Origin: Oceanicola sp.
GTDB taxonomy: Bacteria > Pseudomonadota > Alphaproteobacteria > Rhodobacterales > Rhodobacteraceae
Direction of reading: 5' to 3'
DNA: 64,000 nucleotides
Assembly (NCBI GenBank): GCA_017792405.1
Contig: CP051231.1
Location: forward strand, 2,048,458-2,112,457
Part shown: positions 1 through 8,851 of the stretch, in pieces
How positions within the stretch are numbered: the stretch's first letter is position 1
How the letters are laid out: each line of letters starts with the position of its first letter
Program-made: the position numbers and the translations under genes
Notes under the pieces: model-generated
Told to the model about the DNA's origin: nothing
The model's input: only the letters and a program-made list of their open reading frames with translations
Databases searched by the model: none

Positions 1-2
1 CC

Positions 3-479
3 GCCACTGGCGATCTCACCCTCGCCTCGGTTGCCGTCGGAGCCTTTGCCGGGGCCGTGCTCGGCGATCAGGCCGGCTACCAGTTGGGCCGTAGCAGCGG
101 CCAGTGGATCGACGAGAAAATGGCCCACCGCCCCAAACGCCAACAGCTCTTCACCCGCGCCCGCGAGTTCACCCTCAATCGCGGTGGTCCCGGCATCTTC
201 CTCACCTGCTGGCTCTTCGCCCCGCTCGGCCCCTACGCCAACCTCGCCGCCGGCGCGAGCCGGATGAACTGGCTCACCTTCACCCTCTGGGGGCTCGCCG
301 GAGAGGTGGTTTGGGTCGGCCTCTACGTCGGTCTTGGCCGCGTCTTTGCCGAGAATATCGAACTCGGCGCACAGGTCGCCTCGCAGGCCCTCGGCTTCCT
401 CGCCGCCCTCGGCCTCACCATCTTCCTCGGCGTCTGGCTCATGCGCGTCATCCGCCGCCAGAACAGCCGTGAAGACTAG
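3..479 (+). CDS. DedA/SNARE-associated family membrane protein (5' truncated)
   Basis: This is the C-terminal part of a DedA-family inner-membrane protein. The reading frame is open from base 3, so the start lies outside the window; about 158 residues are visible. The segment GDQAGYQLGR just after a Gly/Ala-rich helix is the usual DedA loop. The stretch around residues 60-80, with LFAPLGPYANLAAG, corresponds to the conserved re-entrant region, and one or two further hydrophobic helices follow. DedA proteins are linked to lipid (undecaprenyl phosphate or phospholipid) translocation and proton-motive-force homeostasis. In many members an Arg precedes this motif; here a Cys (LTCWLF) stands at about that place. 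The gene is convergent with the sarcosine oxidase operon. The exact substrate cannot be inferred. Confidence 0.8.
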   Translation, partial: ATGDLTLASVAVGAFAGAVLGDQAGYQLGRSSGQWIDEKMAHRPKRQQLFTRAREFTLNRGGPGIFLTCWLFAPLGPYANLAAGASRMNWLTFTLWGLAGEVVWVGLYVGLGRVFAENIELGAQVASQALGFLAALGLTIFLGVWLMRVIRRQNSRED

Positions 480-530
480 CGTGCCGCTGCCTCAAACTCC
501 CGCTGCGAATTTGCACCTGATCCAGCTGCC

Positions 531-547
531 GTAGGTCGGGACAAATC
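531..547 (+). repeat. Degenerate copy of the intergenic hairpin repeat found at 17003
   Basis: The bases GTAGGTCGGGACAAATCC resemble the left arm and loop of the perfect hairpin at 17003-17028 (GTAGGGCGGGACAAGTCC), but the right arm is lost. Both lie in convergent intergenic gaps. It may be a decayed terminator or dispersed palindromic repeat. The similarity is short, so this is a tentative call. Confidence 0.35.
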
Positions 548-565
548 CAAACCCGGCAAAACGCG

Positions 566-3500
566 TCACGCCCGCGCCGCCACCCCGCGCAGCGCGTGCT
601 CCAACTCGCCCCATGCCGTTCCGGCCATCGAGCGGAAGGTATAAAGCGCAAACCCCGCACCCGTCCGCACCAGCGCCAGTGGCATGTGCCCCAAAAGGCT
701 CCGCGCCACCGCGCCATCGGCCATCGTCTCAAGCTCCAGCGGCACCAGCCTGGCCAGCACCTCCGCCGCGCCCGCACCTTCCAGCGCAAAGCCAACCCAG
801 GCGTCAGACTGGTCCACCACCGCCGCGCCCTTCACCCGGCCCGGTTCGGCGCCAATGAGCATCGCCTGTCCCGCGCCCCACCAGCAGAGCCGCGCCACCC
901 CCTTGGCCGCGCTTTCGCCCGGCGCCGGAAAGCCCATGCCCCCGAGCGTCACCTTGGCCCCGCCCAGCGGCAGCACCGCGAACATCGGGCGCGGTTCCAG
1001 CACCGAGAGTTGAACGCCCCCGGCCTCCACCGCCTCGCGCACCAAGGGCGCCGCAGCCTTCAGGCTGGGTGAACCCCAGTTCCCCTCGCCCTCCACCGGC
1101 CCGCGCATCCGCGTGCCTTCAGGGTCAAGGAACACCGGGTCGCAGACCTCCACCACCGTCCGCACATCGCGCAGGTGGTCGACAAAACTCATCCGCTCGC
1201 CATGCCGCGCCCGGCCGTCCTTCACGAACCCCAGCGCAATCCCGCTCTCCAGCGTCGGCGACCAGCAGGCCGAGGTGGTGTAGCCCTGCGCGTTCACCCG
1301 CGTTGCCTCCGCGCCCTCGTCAAACAGGAACGCCCCCGCGCTCAGCGCCTTCACCGCACCCACCGCGCGCAGGCCCACCAACTGCTCGCGGTGCGGCCCG
1401 TCCGCCAGCCCCTCGCGCTGGCTCATTACCTTGCCGATGCAATCCTTCGACGGGCTGACCATGCCGCCCAGCCCCACATCGCCCGCCGTCACCCTGCCGT
1501 GGATCTCGGCATGGGTCACAAAGCCCTTCTCAATCCGCAGAACGTTCAGCGCCTCCATCCCGTAGGCCCCGCCGCCCTCGGCCTCCGCCGCCGCCACCAG
1601 CGCCGCCCAGAGCGCCGCGCCGTATCGCGCGGGCACTGCAAGCTCCCAACCCGCTTCGCCCGAAAAGCTGATCCGAAAGAGCCGCCCCGCGACCCCCGCC
1701 ACATCCACCGCCGCGCAGCCCATGAACGGCAGGTCCGGCACCTCCTGCACCACTGCGCCCAGCACCGCGCGCGCCCGTGGCCCGGCCACGGCAAACTGCG
1801 CCCAGTGCTCGGTGACCGAGATAGCCTGCACATCCAGCTCCGGCGCCAGAACCTGCGCGGCAAAATCCACATGCCGCATCACCGGCCCCGCCGCGCCCGT
1901 GGTCGTGGTCACGAGGTAATGCTCGGCCCCCAGCCGCGCCACGGTGCCATCGTCCATCACGTGGCCATCTTCGCGCAGCATCAGCCCGTAGCGCACCCGG
2001 CCCTCCTTCAGGCCCGACATTTTGCCGGTATAGAGCAGGTCCAGCAGCGCCGCCGCCCCCGGTCCCTGCACGTCGATCTTGCCGAGCGTCGACACATCGC
2101 ACACCCCCACGGCCTCGCGCACCATCCGCACCTCGCGGTCGCAGGCCTCGCGCCACGTGCTCTCGCCTTCACGCGGAAAATACGAGGCCCGATACCACAG
2201 CCCCGCCTCCACCATCGGCGCGCCCGCTTCCACGGTGGCGGCGTGGCTCGTGGTCTCGCGCACCGGCGCAAACCCCTTGCCGCGCCCGCCCGCGCCCATC
2301 GCGCCAATGCTCACCGGGGCAAAGGGCGGGCGATGGGTGGTCAGCCCGGTCTCTGCTAGCGTCCGCCCCGTGGCCTCCGCCAGCACCGCCATCGCCGCCT
2401 CGCCCGAGACGCGCCCCTGATCGGGCGCCATGCCCTGTGTCGTATAGCGCTTGGTGTGCTCGGCCCGGGCAAACCCCTCCTGCGCGGCAAGGCGAATGTC
2501 CTTCACCGTCACGTCGTTGCCCATGTCAAGGAAGGCGCGGCCCTTGAGGTCCACGAAATGCGGCGCCTCCTCGCGCGGCCCATCCTCCGCCTCGGGCAGC
2601 TCCACGTCGCCGGTCAGCCCCAGCGCCTTCACCGCCGCCTCTGCCCCCGACCGCAACGCCTCCGCCGTGCCCGCCAGCCCTGCTGCGGCGCCCGCCACCA
2701 CCATGCCCGGTACCGCCCCATCGGGCGCCAAAAATAGGCCGTCCCGCCACTCCGGCTTCGCGCCCAGATGGGTTGCAAGCTGCACCTGCGGCACCCATCC
2801 GCCGCAAACCGCCAGCACATCCGCCCCGATTTTCTCGCGCGTGCGCCCGGCCTGCACCGTGACCGATTGCACCCCCATCCGCCCCTGCACCGCCGCCACC
2901 TGCGCGCCCGCAAAGAACGGCGCCTCCACGCCCTCCGGCGCTTCCGCGCCTGCCCGGCTGTCGATCACCGCCACCGGCGGCAGGCCCACCGCTGCCAGCT
3001 CCCGCGCCGTGCGCGCCACGCCCGCACCGCCGCCAAAGACGGCCACGCGCGGCCCCGCGAGCACGCCCCAGCGGTTGAGGTAGCTGCGTACCGCGCCGCC
3101 CGCCATTACCCCGGGCCGGTCGTTGCCCGGAAAAGCCACCATCCGCTCCACCGCGCCCGTCGCCAGCACGGAGGCCCCCGCCACGATCCGCCAGAAACAT
3201 GTGGCCGGAAGGTCCGCCCCCGGCTTCGCCAGATGCTCCCCCACCCGCTCAACGGCGGCGAATGTGCCGTGGTCGTACACACCGGTCACGCAGGTTCGCG
3301 CCATTACGCGCACGTTGGGCATCGCTTCCAATTCCGCCACCACGCCAGCCGCCCAGAGGTGGCCCGGCATGCCGCCCACCTCCTCGCGCTCGCCCAGAAG
3401 CCGCCCGCCAAAACCGCTCTGCTCATCGCAAAGGATCACCCGCTTGCCTGCCCGCCCGGCCTCCCGCGCCGCCATCAGCCCGGCCGGCCCGCCGCCGATC

Positions 3501-4012
3501 ACCAGCAGGTCGCAAAAGGCAAAGGCCTTCTCCTGCGGGGTGTCGTCATGCTCGCGGCTCAACGCCCCGATCCCCGCCGCCCGCCGGATGAACGGCTCAT
3601 AGAGCTTCAGCCAGAATTTCGGAGGCCACATGAAGGTCTTGTAGTAGAACCCCGCACCCAGCCACGGGTGAGCCAGGTCATTCACGCCCAGCACATCGAA
3701 CCCGAGCGAGGGCCAGCGGTTCTGGCTCACCGCGCAGAACCCCTCGTAAAGCTCCGCCATCGTCGCCCGCTGGTTCGGCACCGGCCCCCAAGGCCCGCGC
3801 ACCGTCACCAGCCCGTTCGGCTCCTCCGGCCCGGCGCTGAACAGCCCCCTCGGGCGGTGGTATTTGAACGAGCGTGCAATAACCCGCTGATCATTGGCGA
3901 GCAGCGCCGAGGCCAGCGTGTCCCCCGGATGCCCATGCATCATCTGCCCGTCGAACGAAAACGGCAGGCTCCGCCCCCGGTCCAGCGCATGTCCGCGTCC
4001 CTGAACCCTCAT
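566..4012 (-). CDS. soxA: Sarcosine oxidase alpha subunit fused to gamma subunit (SoxA-SoxG)
   Basis: This is the large subunit of heterotetrameric sarcosine oxidase, which demethylates sarcosine to glycine and passes the one-carbon unit to tetrahydrofolate. I prefer the ATG at 4012, which has GAGGG upstream, over a GTG at 4027; this gives 1148 residues. The N-terminal 100 residues form the Fer2-like domain without cluster cysteines. A Rossmann FAD/NAD site (VIGGGPAGLMAA) sits near residue 170. An aminomethyltransferase (GcvT-like) fold spans about 615-960. From about 975 to the end the sequence reads as SoxG (VDQSDAWVGFALEG, LLGHMPLALVRTG, FRSMAGTAWGELE). SoxA is normally about 1000 residues with soxG as a separate gene. 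It is the last gene of the soxB-x-x-soxD-soxA operon, and no separate soxG is seen. Confidence 0.93.
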   Translation of the reverse strand: MRVQGRGHALDRGRSLPFSFDGQMMHGHPGDTLASALLANDQRVIARSFKYHRPRGLFSAGPEEPNGLVTVRGPWGPVPNQRATMAELYEGFCAVSQNRWPSLGFDVLGVNDLAHPWLGAGFYYKTFMWPPKFWLKLYEPFIRRAAGIGALSREHDDTPQEKAFAFCDLLVIGGGPAGLMAAREAGRAGKRVILCDEQSGFGGRLLGEREEVGGMPGHLWAAGVVAELEAMPNVRVMARTCVTGVYDHGTFAAVERVGEHLAKPGADLPATCFWRIVAGASVLATGAVERMVAFPGNDRPGVMAGGAVRSYLNRWGVLAGPRVAVFGGGAGVARTARELAAVGLPPVAVIDSRAGAEAPEGVEAPFFAGAQVAAVQGRMGVQSVTVQAGRTREKIGADVLAVCGGWVPQVQLATHLGAKPEWRDGLFLAPDGAVPGMVVAGAAAGLAGTAEALRSGAEAAVKALGLTGDVELPEAEDGPREEAPHFVDLKGRAFLDMGNDVTVKDIRLAAQEGFARAEHTKRYTTQGMAPDQGRVSGEAAMAVLAEATGRTLAETGLTTHRPPFAPVSIGAMGAGGRGKGFAPVRETTSHAATVEAGAPMVEAGLWYRASYFPREGESTWREACDREVRMVREAVGVCDVSTLGKIDVQGPGAAALLDLLYTGKMSGLKEGRVRYGLMLREDGHVMDDGTVARLGAEHYLVTTTTGAAGPVMRHVDFAAQVLAPELDVQAISVTEHWAQFAVAGPRARAVLGAVVQEVPDLPFMGCAAVDVAGVAGRLFRISFSGEAGWELAVPARYGAALWAALVAAAEAEGGGAYGMEALNVLRIEKGFVTHAEIHGRVTAGDVGLGGMVSPSKDCIGKVMSQREGLADGPHREQLVGLRAVGAVKALSAGAFLFDEGAEATRVNAQGYTTSACWSPTLESGIALGFVKDGRARHGERMSFVDHLRDVRTVVEVCDPVFLDPEGTRMRGPVEGEGNWGSPSLKAAAPLVREAVEAGGVQLSVLEPRPMFAVLPLGGAKVTLGGMGFPAPGESAAKGVARLCWWGAGQAMLIGAEPGRVKGAAVVDQSDAWVGFALEGAGAAEVLARLVPLELETMADGAVARSLLGHMPLALVRTGAGFALYTFRSMAGTAWGELEHALRGVAARA

Positions 4013-4043
4013 GCCCGGCCCTCGCACGTCAGGGAAATCGCCC

Positions 4044-4307
4044 TCACCGCGCCACCTCCCGCGCCAGCGTCACGCCCAGCACCTCGTGGCTCGCGGTGTC
4101 GCGCTCCACCACCAGCCAGCTGGCGCAGCCCGCGCCGTGATACCACAGCTCCTGGCTCGGCCCGCAGGCGTTCACCCGGTTGTGCAGGTAATCGTCCCAC
4201 GCCTCCGCGCCCGCCTCGGGGGCAGGCCGCGCCACAAGCTCGGCCCCACCCACCGGCGTAAACTCGCGGCTGTCTCTGTCGCCGCACAGCGGGCAGGCCA
4301 CTCTCAT
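4044..4307 (-). CDS. soxD: Sarcosine oxidase delta subunit
   Basis: This is the small zinc-binding subunit of heterotetrameric sarcosine oxidase, 87 residues, the usual size. A CPLCG knuckle at residues 5-9 and a downstream YHGAGC with a Trp two residues later match the four-ligand zinc site of the family. It stabilises the complex and has no catalytic role of its own. It is preceded by the secreted protein gene ending at 4312 (4-base gap) and followed after about 30 bases by soxA, so all five genes should be one transcript. The start ATG at 4307 fits the conserved N-terminus. Confidence 0.93.
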   Translation of the reverse strand: MRVACPLCGDRDSREFTPVGGAELVARPAPEAGAEAWDDYLHNRVNACGPSQELWYHGAGCASWLVVERDTASHEVLGVTLAREVAR

Positions 4308-4311
4308 CGCG

Positions 4312-4824
4312 TCATCCCTCGCACTCCGGCTCCATCGCTCCGTCGAGCCGGAACAGCGTCACCGCATATCCGCCACCCTCGGCCCTGTCGGCCAGCACCG
4401 CACCGCCATCGCAGGCGGCGGGGTTGCCATGCAGCCCCAGCCCGACGCTGCGGATCAGCAGCCGCGTCTCGCTCTCTTCCACGATCTGGATGAACCCCTG
4501 ATCGCAGCCGTCAAAACAGGTCTCCGCCGCAGGGTCCGCACCCTCCACCGCTGGCCCGCCCGCCTCGCAGACCATGTCCGAAAAGTACCGCTCCCCCACC
4601 TCGCCCGGCGCGATCCCTTCCGCCTCGGGCGAAAGCTCGGCCCAAAGCTGCACGCCCCGGCCGCCGCCATCCAGCGGGCGAAAGCTCAGCACCATCCCCT
4701 TCACCCCCTGCAACGGATTGGCCGCCATATGCGCATCGGAATAAAACCGCTGGTAGCAATCCGGCCCCGCCGCCGCAGGCCCGGCCACCAGCACCGCGCA
4801 GAGCGCCGCCCGGATCACTGGCAC
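4312..4824 (-). CDS. Secreted cysteine-containing protein of unknown function, paralogue of the neighbour at 4815-5339
   Basis: A 170-residue protein starting at a GTG that overlaps the upstream gene by 10 bases. Residues 1-19 form a signal peptide (hydrophobic run, cleavage after AAA). The mature part has about six cysteines. It shares a layout with the next protein: an early Cys-Tyr/Trp pair followed by an aromatic-Ser and a His-Met/Leu-Ala segment, a C..F.GCDQGF.Q central block, and an FRL stretch followed by a terminal Cys. That marks the two as tandem duplicates. I do not recognise a named family. Lying between soxB and soxD in a fully overlapping operon suggests expression with sarcosine oxidase, yet a periplasmic location would separate it from that cytoplasmic enzyme. 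A ligand-sensing or binding role is possible but unsupported. Confidence 0.75.
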   Translation of the reverse strand: MPVIRAALCAVLVAGPAAAGPDCYQRFYSDAHMAANPLQGVKGMVLSFRPLDGGGRGVQLWAELSPEAEGIAPGEVGERYFSDMVCEAGGPAVEGADPAAETCFDGCDQGFIQIVEESETRLLIRSVGLGLHGNPAACDGGAVLADRAEGGGYAVTLFRLDGAMEPECEG

Positions 4825-5339
4825 ACCCCCGGCGGTGCGCTCTCCAGCCGAAAGGTCGTCAGCACGGTGCGGTTCGGGTCGCCCTTTGCCACATCCGCCA
4901 CCAGCGTCGAGCCGCAGCCCGTACCGTCACTCACCGCAACGCCTTCCGTGCGAATGGTCAGCGCCCCCGGCTCCAGCGAGACCACCTGAAAGAACCCGCC
5001 ATCGCACTCGCCCTGGCAGGTCATCCGCCCCGCCTCCAGCCAGTCCGGCCAGCCAGAGCCACCCTCGTGGATGTTGCACAGCAACACGTTGGAATAGCTC
5101 TTCCCCGCCGTCCCATCCGCCCGGGTGTAATCGTTCTCCGCCATGGTCGCCCGAATGTCGGCCACACCGGCCATGTCTTCCCACGGCTTGAAAGCAATGC
5201 GCAGCTTGGCAACCGTCTGCTCCGGATATTTCGCCAGATGCTCGGCGGAATAGTCCCGCGCCCAGCACTCCCCGCCAAACTCCTGCGCCTCCGCCACACC
5301 GGCCGCCAGCATCGCACTAATGAAGGTTATGCTGCGCAC
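4815..5339 (-). CDS. Secreted cysteine-containing protein of unknown function, first of a tandem pair
   Basis: A 174-residue protein with GTG start at 5339, overlapping the end of soxB by 23 bases. A signal peptide of about 18 residues ends in AEA. The mature protein has an early CWARDYSAEHLAKYP block, a middle CQGECDGGFFQVVSLE block and a late FRLE stretch ending in Cys-Gln. Each has a counterpart in the downstream 170-residue protein, so the two arose by duplication. Several Cys suggest disulphides in the periplasm. Translation is coupled to soxB and to the paralogue. I cannot assign a function, and the homologous family is unknown to me. Confidence 0.75.
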   Translation of the reverse strand: MRSITFISAMLAAGVAEAQEFGGECWARDYSAEHLAKYPEQTVAKLRIAFKPWEDMAGVADIRATMAENDYTRADGTAGKSYSNVLLCNIHEGGSGWPDWLEAGRMTCQGECDGGFFQVVSLEPGALTIRTEGVAVSDGTGCGSTLVADVAKGDPNRTVLTTFRLESAPPGVCQ

Positions 5340-6570
5340 CCGTGCCCTCCTCGTCCATCAGGCCCACCCCGGTGCGGAACCGGTCCAACCGGAAGCCCGC
5401 CGCATCCGCATGCGGCCGGTCCTGCGCAATCAGATGGGCCAGCGCAAAGCCCGAGCCCGGCACCGCCTTGAAACCGCCGTAACACCAGCCGCAATCGAGG
5501 TAGAGGCCATCAATCGGCGCCTTGTCGATGATTGGCGAGCCATCCGGCGTCATGTCCATGATCCCGCCCCATGACCGCAGCACCTTCGCCTTGCCGATCA
5601 TCGGCATCAGCGTCATCCCCGCTTCCATCACGTGCTCCACCATCGGCAGGTTCCCCCGCTGGGCATAGCTCGGGTAGAAATCCAGATCGCCGCCGAACAC
5701 CAAACCGCCCTTGTCGGACTGGCTGATATAGAAGTGCCCCATGCCGAAGCTGATCACATGGTCGATCACCGGCTTCAGCCCCTCGGTGACAAAGGCCTGC
5801 AGCACGTGGCTCTCGATCGGCAGCCGCAACCCTGCCAGCGCTGCCACTTGCCCGCTCCGCCCGGCGGTCACGATCGCCACCTTCTTCGCCCGGATCGCAC
5901 CGCGCGTGGTCTGCACGCCGGTCACCCGGCCTCCCTCCACGTCGATCCCGGTGACCTCGCAGTTCTGAACAAGGTCCACGCCCCGGCTGTCAGCCCCCCG
6001 CGCATAGCCCCAAGCCACCGCATCATGCCGCGCCGAGCCACCGCGTGGGTGGTAGAGTCCGCCGAAAATCGGGAACCGCCCCTGCTCGAAATCGAGATAG
6101 GGCAGCATCTCGCGCACCCCCTCCCGATCCAGCAACACCGCATCATCGCCCTGGTTGATCATCGCATTACCGCGCCGGGCAAAGGCATCGCGCTGCCCGT
6201 CACTGTGGAACAGGTTGATCAGCCCGCGCTGGCTGTGCATCACGTTGTAATTCAGATCCGCGCTCAGCCCCTCCCAGAGCTTCAGCGACATGGAATAAAA
6301 TTCCGAATTCCCCGGCAAAAAGTAGTTGGCCCGCACAATCGTGGTGTTCCGCCCCACGTTGCCGAGGCCCAGCCGCCCCTTCTCGAGCACGGCCACATTG
6401 GTCAGCCCGTGCTCCTTGGCGAGGTAATAGGCCGTGCTCAGCCCATGCCCACCGCCGCCGATGATCACCACGTCATACTCGGGGCGCGGATCGGGCGTGC
6501 GCCACGCAGGCCGCCAGCCGCGATTGCCGATCAGCCCCTCTTTCAGGATTTTCAAAGCATTGTAGCGCAA
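5317..6570 (-). CDS. soxB: Sarcosine oxidase beta subunit
   Basis: This is the FAD/FMN-bearing oxidase subunit of heterotetrameric sarcosine oxidase. Starting at TTG 6570, which has GGAGGT six bases upstream, it is 417 residues, the family's usual length, and begins RYNALKILKEGL as SoxB proteins do. The Rossmann motif DVVIIGGGGHGLSTAYYLA follows at about residue 30. The segment GGSARHDAVAW contains the His that carries covalent FMN in characterised SoxB. The motif GWCYGGFKAVPGSG near the C-terminus is also typical. It is the first gene of the leftward operon soxB, two secreted genes, soxD and soxA-soxG. Frames further upstream in phase are a chance extension; the TTG start is judged from the SD and homology. 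Confidence 0.92.
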   Translation of the reverse strand: MRYNALKILKEGLIGNRGWRPAWRTPDPRPEYDVVIIGGGGHGLSTAYYLAKEHGLTNVAVLEKGRLGLGNVGRNTTIVRANYFLPGNSEFYSMSLKLWEGLSADLNYNVMHSQRGLINLFHSDGQRDAFARRGNAMINQGDDAVLLDREGVREMLPYLDFEQGRFPIFGGLYHPRGGSARHDAVAWGYARGADSRGVDLVQNCEVTGIDVEGGRVTGVQTTRGAIRAKKVAIVTAGRSGQVAALAGLRLPIESHVLQAFVTEGLKPVIDHVISFGMGHFYISQSDKGGLVFGGDLDFYPSYAQRGNLPMVEHVMEAGMTLMPMIGKAKVLRSWGGIMDMTPDGSPIIDKAPIDGLYLDCGWCYGGFKAVPGSGFALAHLIAQDRPHADAAGFRLDRFRTGVGLMDEEGTGAQHNLH

Positions 6571-6782
6571 GCCGCCACCTCCGTTGCCGCCACAAAACCA
6601 GCAGCCCCGCGCGAAAACAAGGCCATAAGCGACACCCCGCGTCGCTCCCGCACCCCGGTCATTTTCTTGCGGCAAATACTCACCAGAATCTCTTCGGGCG
6701 CCCGGCCCAAACCGCAGGCTCCGGGTCGCGGCAGGGCGCCGCCCGCGCCAGATTGCTCCCACAGCAACAAGGAGCCACGCAT

Positions 6783-7250
6783 ATGACCTTCCGCGTCACC
6801 GGCCTCAGCCCGGACCCCTTTCGCCCGCTCTACGGCCAGTCCGACGCCCAGCTCGCCCAGCGCGGCGCCCGGCGGATGGTGGCCAACTGCCACCCCGGCT
6901 TTCCCGACCGGATCACGATGGAGGATGTCCCCGAGGGCGAAACCGTGATCCTGCTCAACCACTGCTGCATGTCCAAACCCTCGCCCTACCGGACCACCCA
7001 CGCCATCTTTATCCGCGAGGGGGCCGAGCAGGCCTATGATGCCACCGGCGAGGTACCGCAGGTGATGCACCGCCGCCAGCTCTCGCTGCGCGGCTTCGAC
7101 CAGTCGGGCATGATCCTCGAGGCAGAGCTGGCCACGGGCGACGGCATCACAGAGGCCATCGCCCGCATCTTCACCAACCCCGAGGTGACAGAGATCCACG
7201 CCCACAACGCGGCGCGCGGTTGCTACTCGGGCCGGATCACCCGGGCCTGA
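6783..7250 (+). CDS. DUF1203 family protein
   Basis: A 155-residue cytoplasmic protein; the ATG at 6783 has AAGGAG eight bases upstream. The body matches the DUF1203 pattern: a conserved centre LLNHCCMSKPSPYRTTHAIF with an Arg-Glu that follows, a middle LSLRGFD segment and the C-terminal EIHAHNAARGCYSGRI. No biochemical function is established for this family. It is common as a single gene in Rhodobacteraceae. It is divergent from soxB with about 210 bases between, and convergent with gdhA. A role in sarcosine metabolism is not implied by anything in the sequence. Confidence 0.85.
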   Translation: MTFRVTGLSPDPFRPLYGQSDAQLAQRGARRMVANCHPGFPDRITMEDVPEGETVILLNHCCMSKPSPYRTTHAIFIREGAEQAYDATGEVPQVMHRRQLSLRGFDQSGMILEAELATGDGITEAIARIFTNPEVTEIHAHNAARGCYSGRITRA

Positions 7251-7336
7251 ACCAGCCCGCAGCGCCCGAAGGCGGCTGAGCCGGCGCGGGCGGGCGGGTG
7301 GGGCGACGGGTCAGTCGCCCTGCCCGGCCCATTCGC

Positions 7337-8767
7337 TCAAAGCCCTTTCGCGCGGTAGCTCGCCGCCACCTTCTGGATCGCGCAGATATAGGCCGCGGTG
7401 CGCAGGTCATGCACATCGCTCCGGCCATGCCAGACCTCGCGCATCGACTGGTAGGCAATCCGCATGGTGTCATCGAGACCCGAGCGCACCAGCTCCAGCT
7501 CGTCGGCCCCGCGCAGGTACTTCTCCTTGAAGTCCGGCGTCATCGACCACGCATCGCCAAGGTAACGGTCCAGCCGCTCCAGCTCCGCCACGATCAGCTC
7601 GTGCCGGGCTTCCTCCTGCCGCCGCTGCATCCGGCCAAAGCGGATGTGGCTGAGGTTCTTAACCCACTCGAAGTAACTCACCGTCACACCGCCCGCGTTG
7701 GCATACATGTCGGGGATCATCACCACCCCCTTCTCGCGCAGCACTTCGTCGGCGCCTGCCGTGATCGGGCCGTTTGCCGCTTCGATGATCAGCGGCGCCT
7801 TGATCCGCTCCGCGTTCTCTAGGTTGATCACCCCCTCCATCGCGGCGGGGATGAGAATGTCGCAGTCCTCCTCCAGCACCTTCGCCCCCTTCGAGGTGTG
7901 CCGCGCATCGGGGTACCCGCTGACGCCGCCGTGCTTCACGATCCACGCCCGCACCGCCTCCACATCAAGGCCGGTTTCCGAGAACAGCGCACCATCATGC
8001 TCGATGATCCCGGTGATCTTGCAGCCGTCCTCCTTCTGCAGGAACAGCGCCGCATGGTAGCCCACGTTACCGAGGCCCTGCACGATCACCCGCTTGCCGT
8101 CGAGCTTGCCTTCCATCCCGGCGGATTTCACGTCATCGCCGTGCCGGAAGAACTCGCGCAGGGCATATTGCACGCCGCGCCCGGTCGCCTCGACCCGGCC
8201 CTGGATGCCGCCCGCGTTGATCGGCTTGCCCGTCACACAGGCGGTGCCGTTGATATCGGTGGTGTTCATCCGCTTGTACTGGTCGGCGATCCACGCCATC
8301 TCGCGCTCGCCGGTGCCCATGTCGGGCGCGGGCACGTTCTGGGCCGGGTTGATCAGGTCGCGCTTGATCAACTCATAGGCAAACCGCCGGGTGATCCGCT
8401 CCATCTCCTCGTCATCGTAGTCGCGCGGGTTGATGCACAGCCCCCCCTTGGAGCCGCCGAAGGGGGCCTCCACCAGCGCACATTTGTAGGTCATCAGCGC
8501 CGCCAGCGCCTCCACCTCATCCTGGTTCACCGAGAGCGCAAAGCGGATGCCCCCTTTTACCGGCTCCATGTGCTCCGAATGCACCGAGCGATACCCTGTG
8601 AAGGTCTCGATCTTGCCGCGCAGCCGCACCCCGAAACGCACCGTATAGGTCGCGTTGCACACCCGGATCTTCTCTTCCAGCCCCGGCGGCAGATCCATCA
8701 GCGCGACCGCGCGGTTGAACATCATGTCAACGGACTGACGGAATGTGGGTTCGTTCTTCGGTGCCAT
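7337..8767 (-). CDS. gdhA: Glu/Leu/Phe/Val-type glutamate dehydrogenase
   Basis: A 476-residue hexameric-type glutamate dehydrogenase (reversible oxidative deamination of glutamate to 2-oxoglutarate). Start ATG 8767 has GGAGGT six bases upstream. The substrate site is visible as KGGIRF (Lys71), MTYKCA (Lys95) and the catalytic PFGGSKGG (Lys107). The dinucleotide-binding fold has VIVQGLGNVGYHAA at about residue 220, and NAGGVTVSYFEW follows near 375. Whether it prefers NAD or NADP cannot be read securely. It stands alone, convergent with the DUF1203 gene, with a long upstream gap that contains a palindrome at 8852-8868. It may help handle amino nitrogen released from sarcosine and glycine, but that is inference. 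Confidence 0.92.
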   Translation of the reverse strand: MAPKNEPTFRQSVDMMFNRAVALMDLPPGLEEKIRVCNATYTVRFGVRLRGKIETFTGYRSVHSEHMEPVKGGIRFALSVNQDEVEALAALMTYKCALVEAPFGGSKGGLCINPRDYDDEEMERITRRFAYELIKRDLINPAQNVPAPDMGTGEREMAWIADQYKRMNTTDINGTACVTGKPINAGGIQGRVEATGRGVQYALREFFRHGDDVKSAGMEGKLDGKRVIVQGLGNVGYHAALFLQKEDGCKITGIIEHDGALFSETGLDVEAVRAWIVKHGGVSGYPDARHTSKGAKVLEEDCDILIPAAMEGVINLENAERIKAPLIIEAANGPITAGADEVLREKGVVMIPDMYANAGGVTVSYFEWVKNLSHIRFGRMQRRQEEARHELIVAELERLDRYLGDAWSMTPDFKEKYLRGADELELVRSGLDDTMRIAYQSMREVWHGRSDVHDLRTAAYICAIQKVAASYRAKGL

Positions 8768-8851
8768 GGCACGACCTCCCTGTTCTGTGACCCGTCGCGC
8801 CTTCTGCGCCCCGGAATCGGTTTCGATGCTAACGGAGGCTTGCCCCGAGAC

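Noticed and set aside
5317..6762. soxB starting at 6762 instead of 6570
   Set aside because: The extra 64 residues lack homology and run through the promoter region, whereas TTG 6570 has a strong SD and the expected N-terminus.
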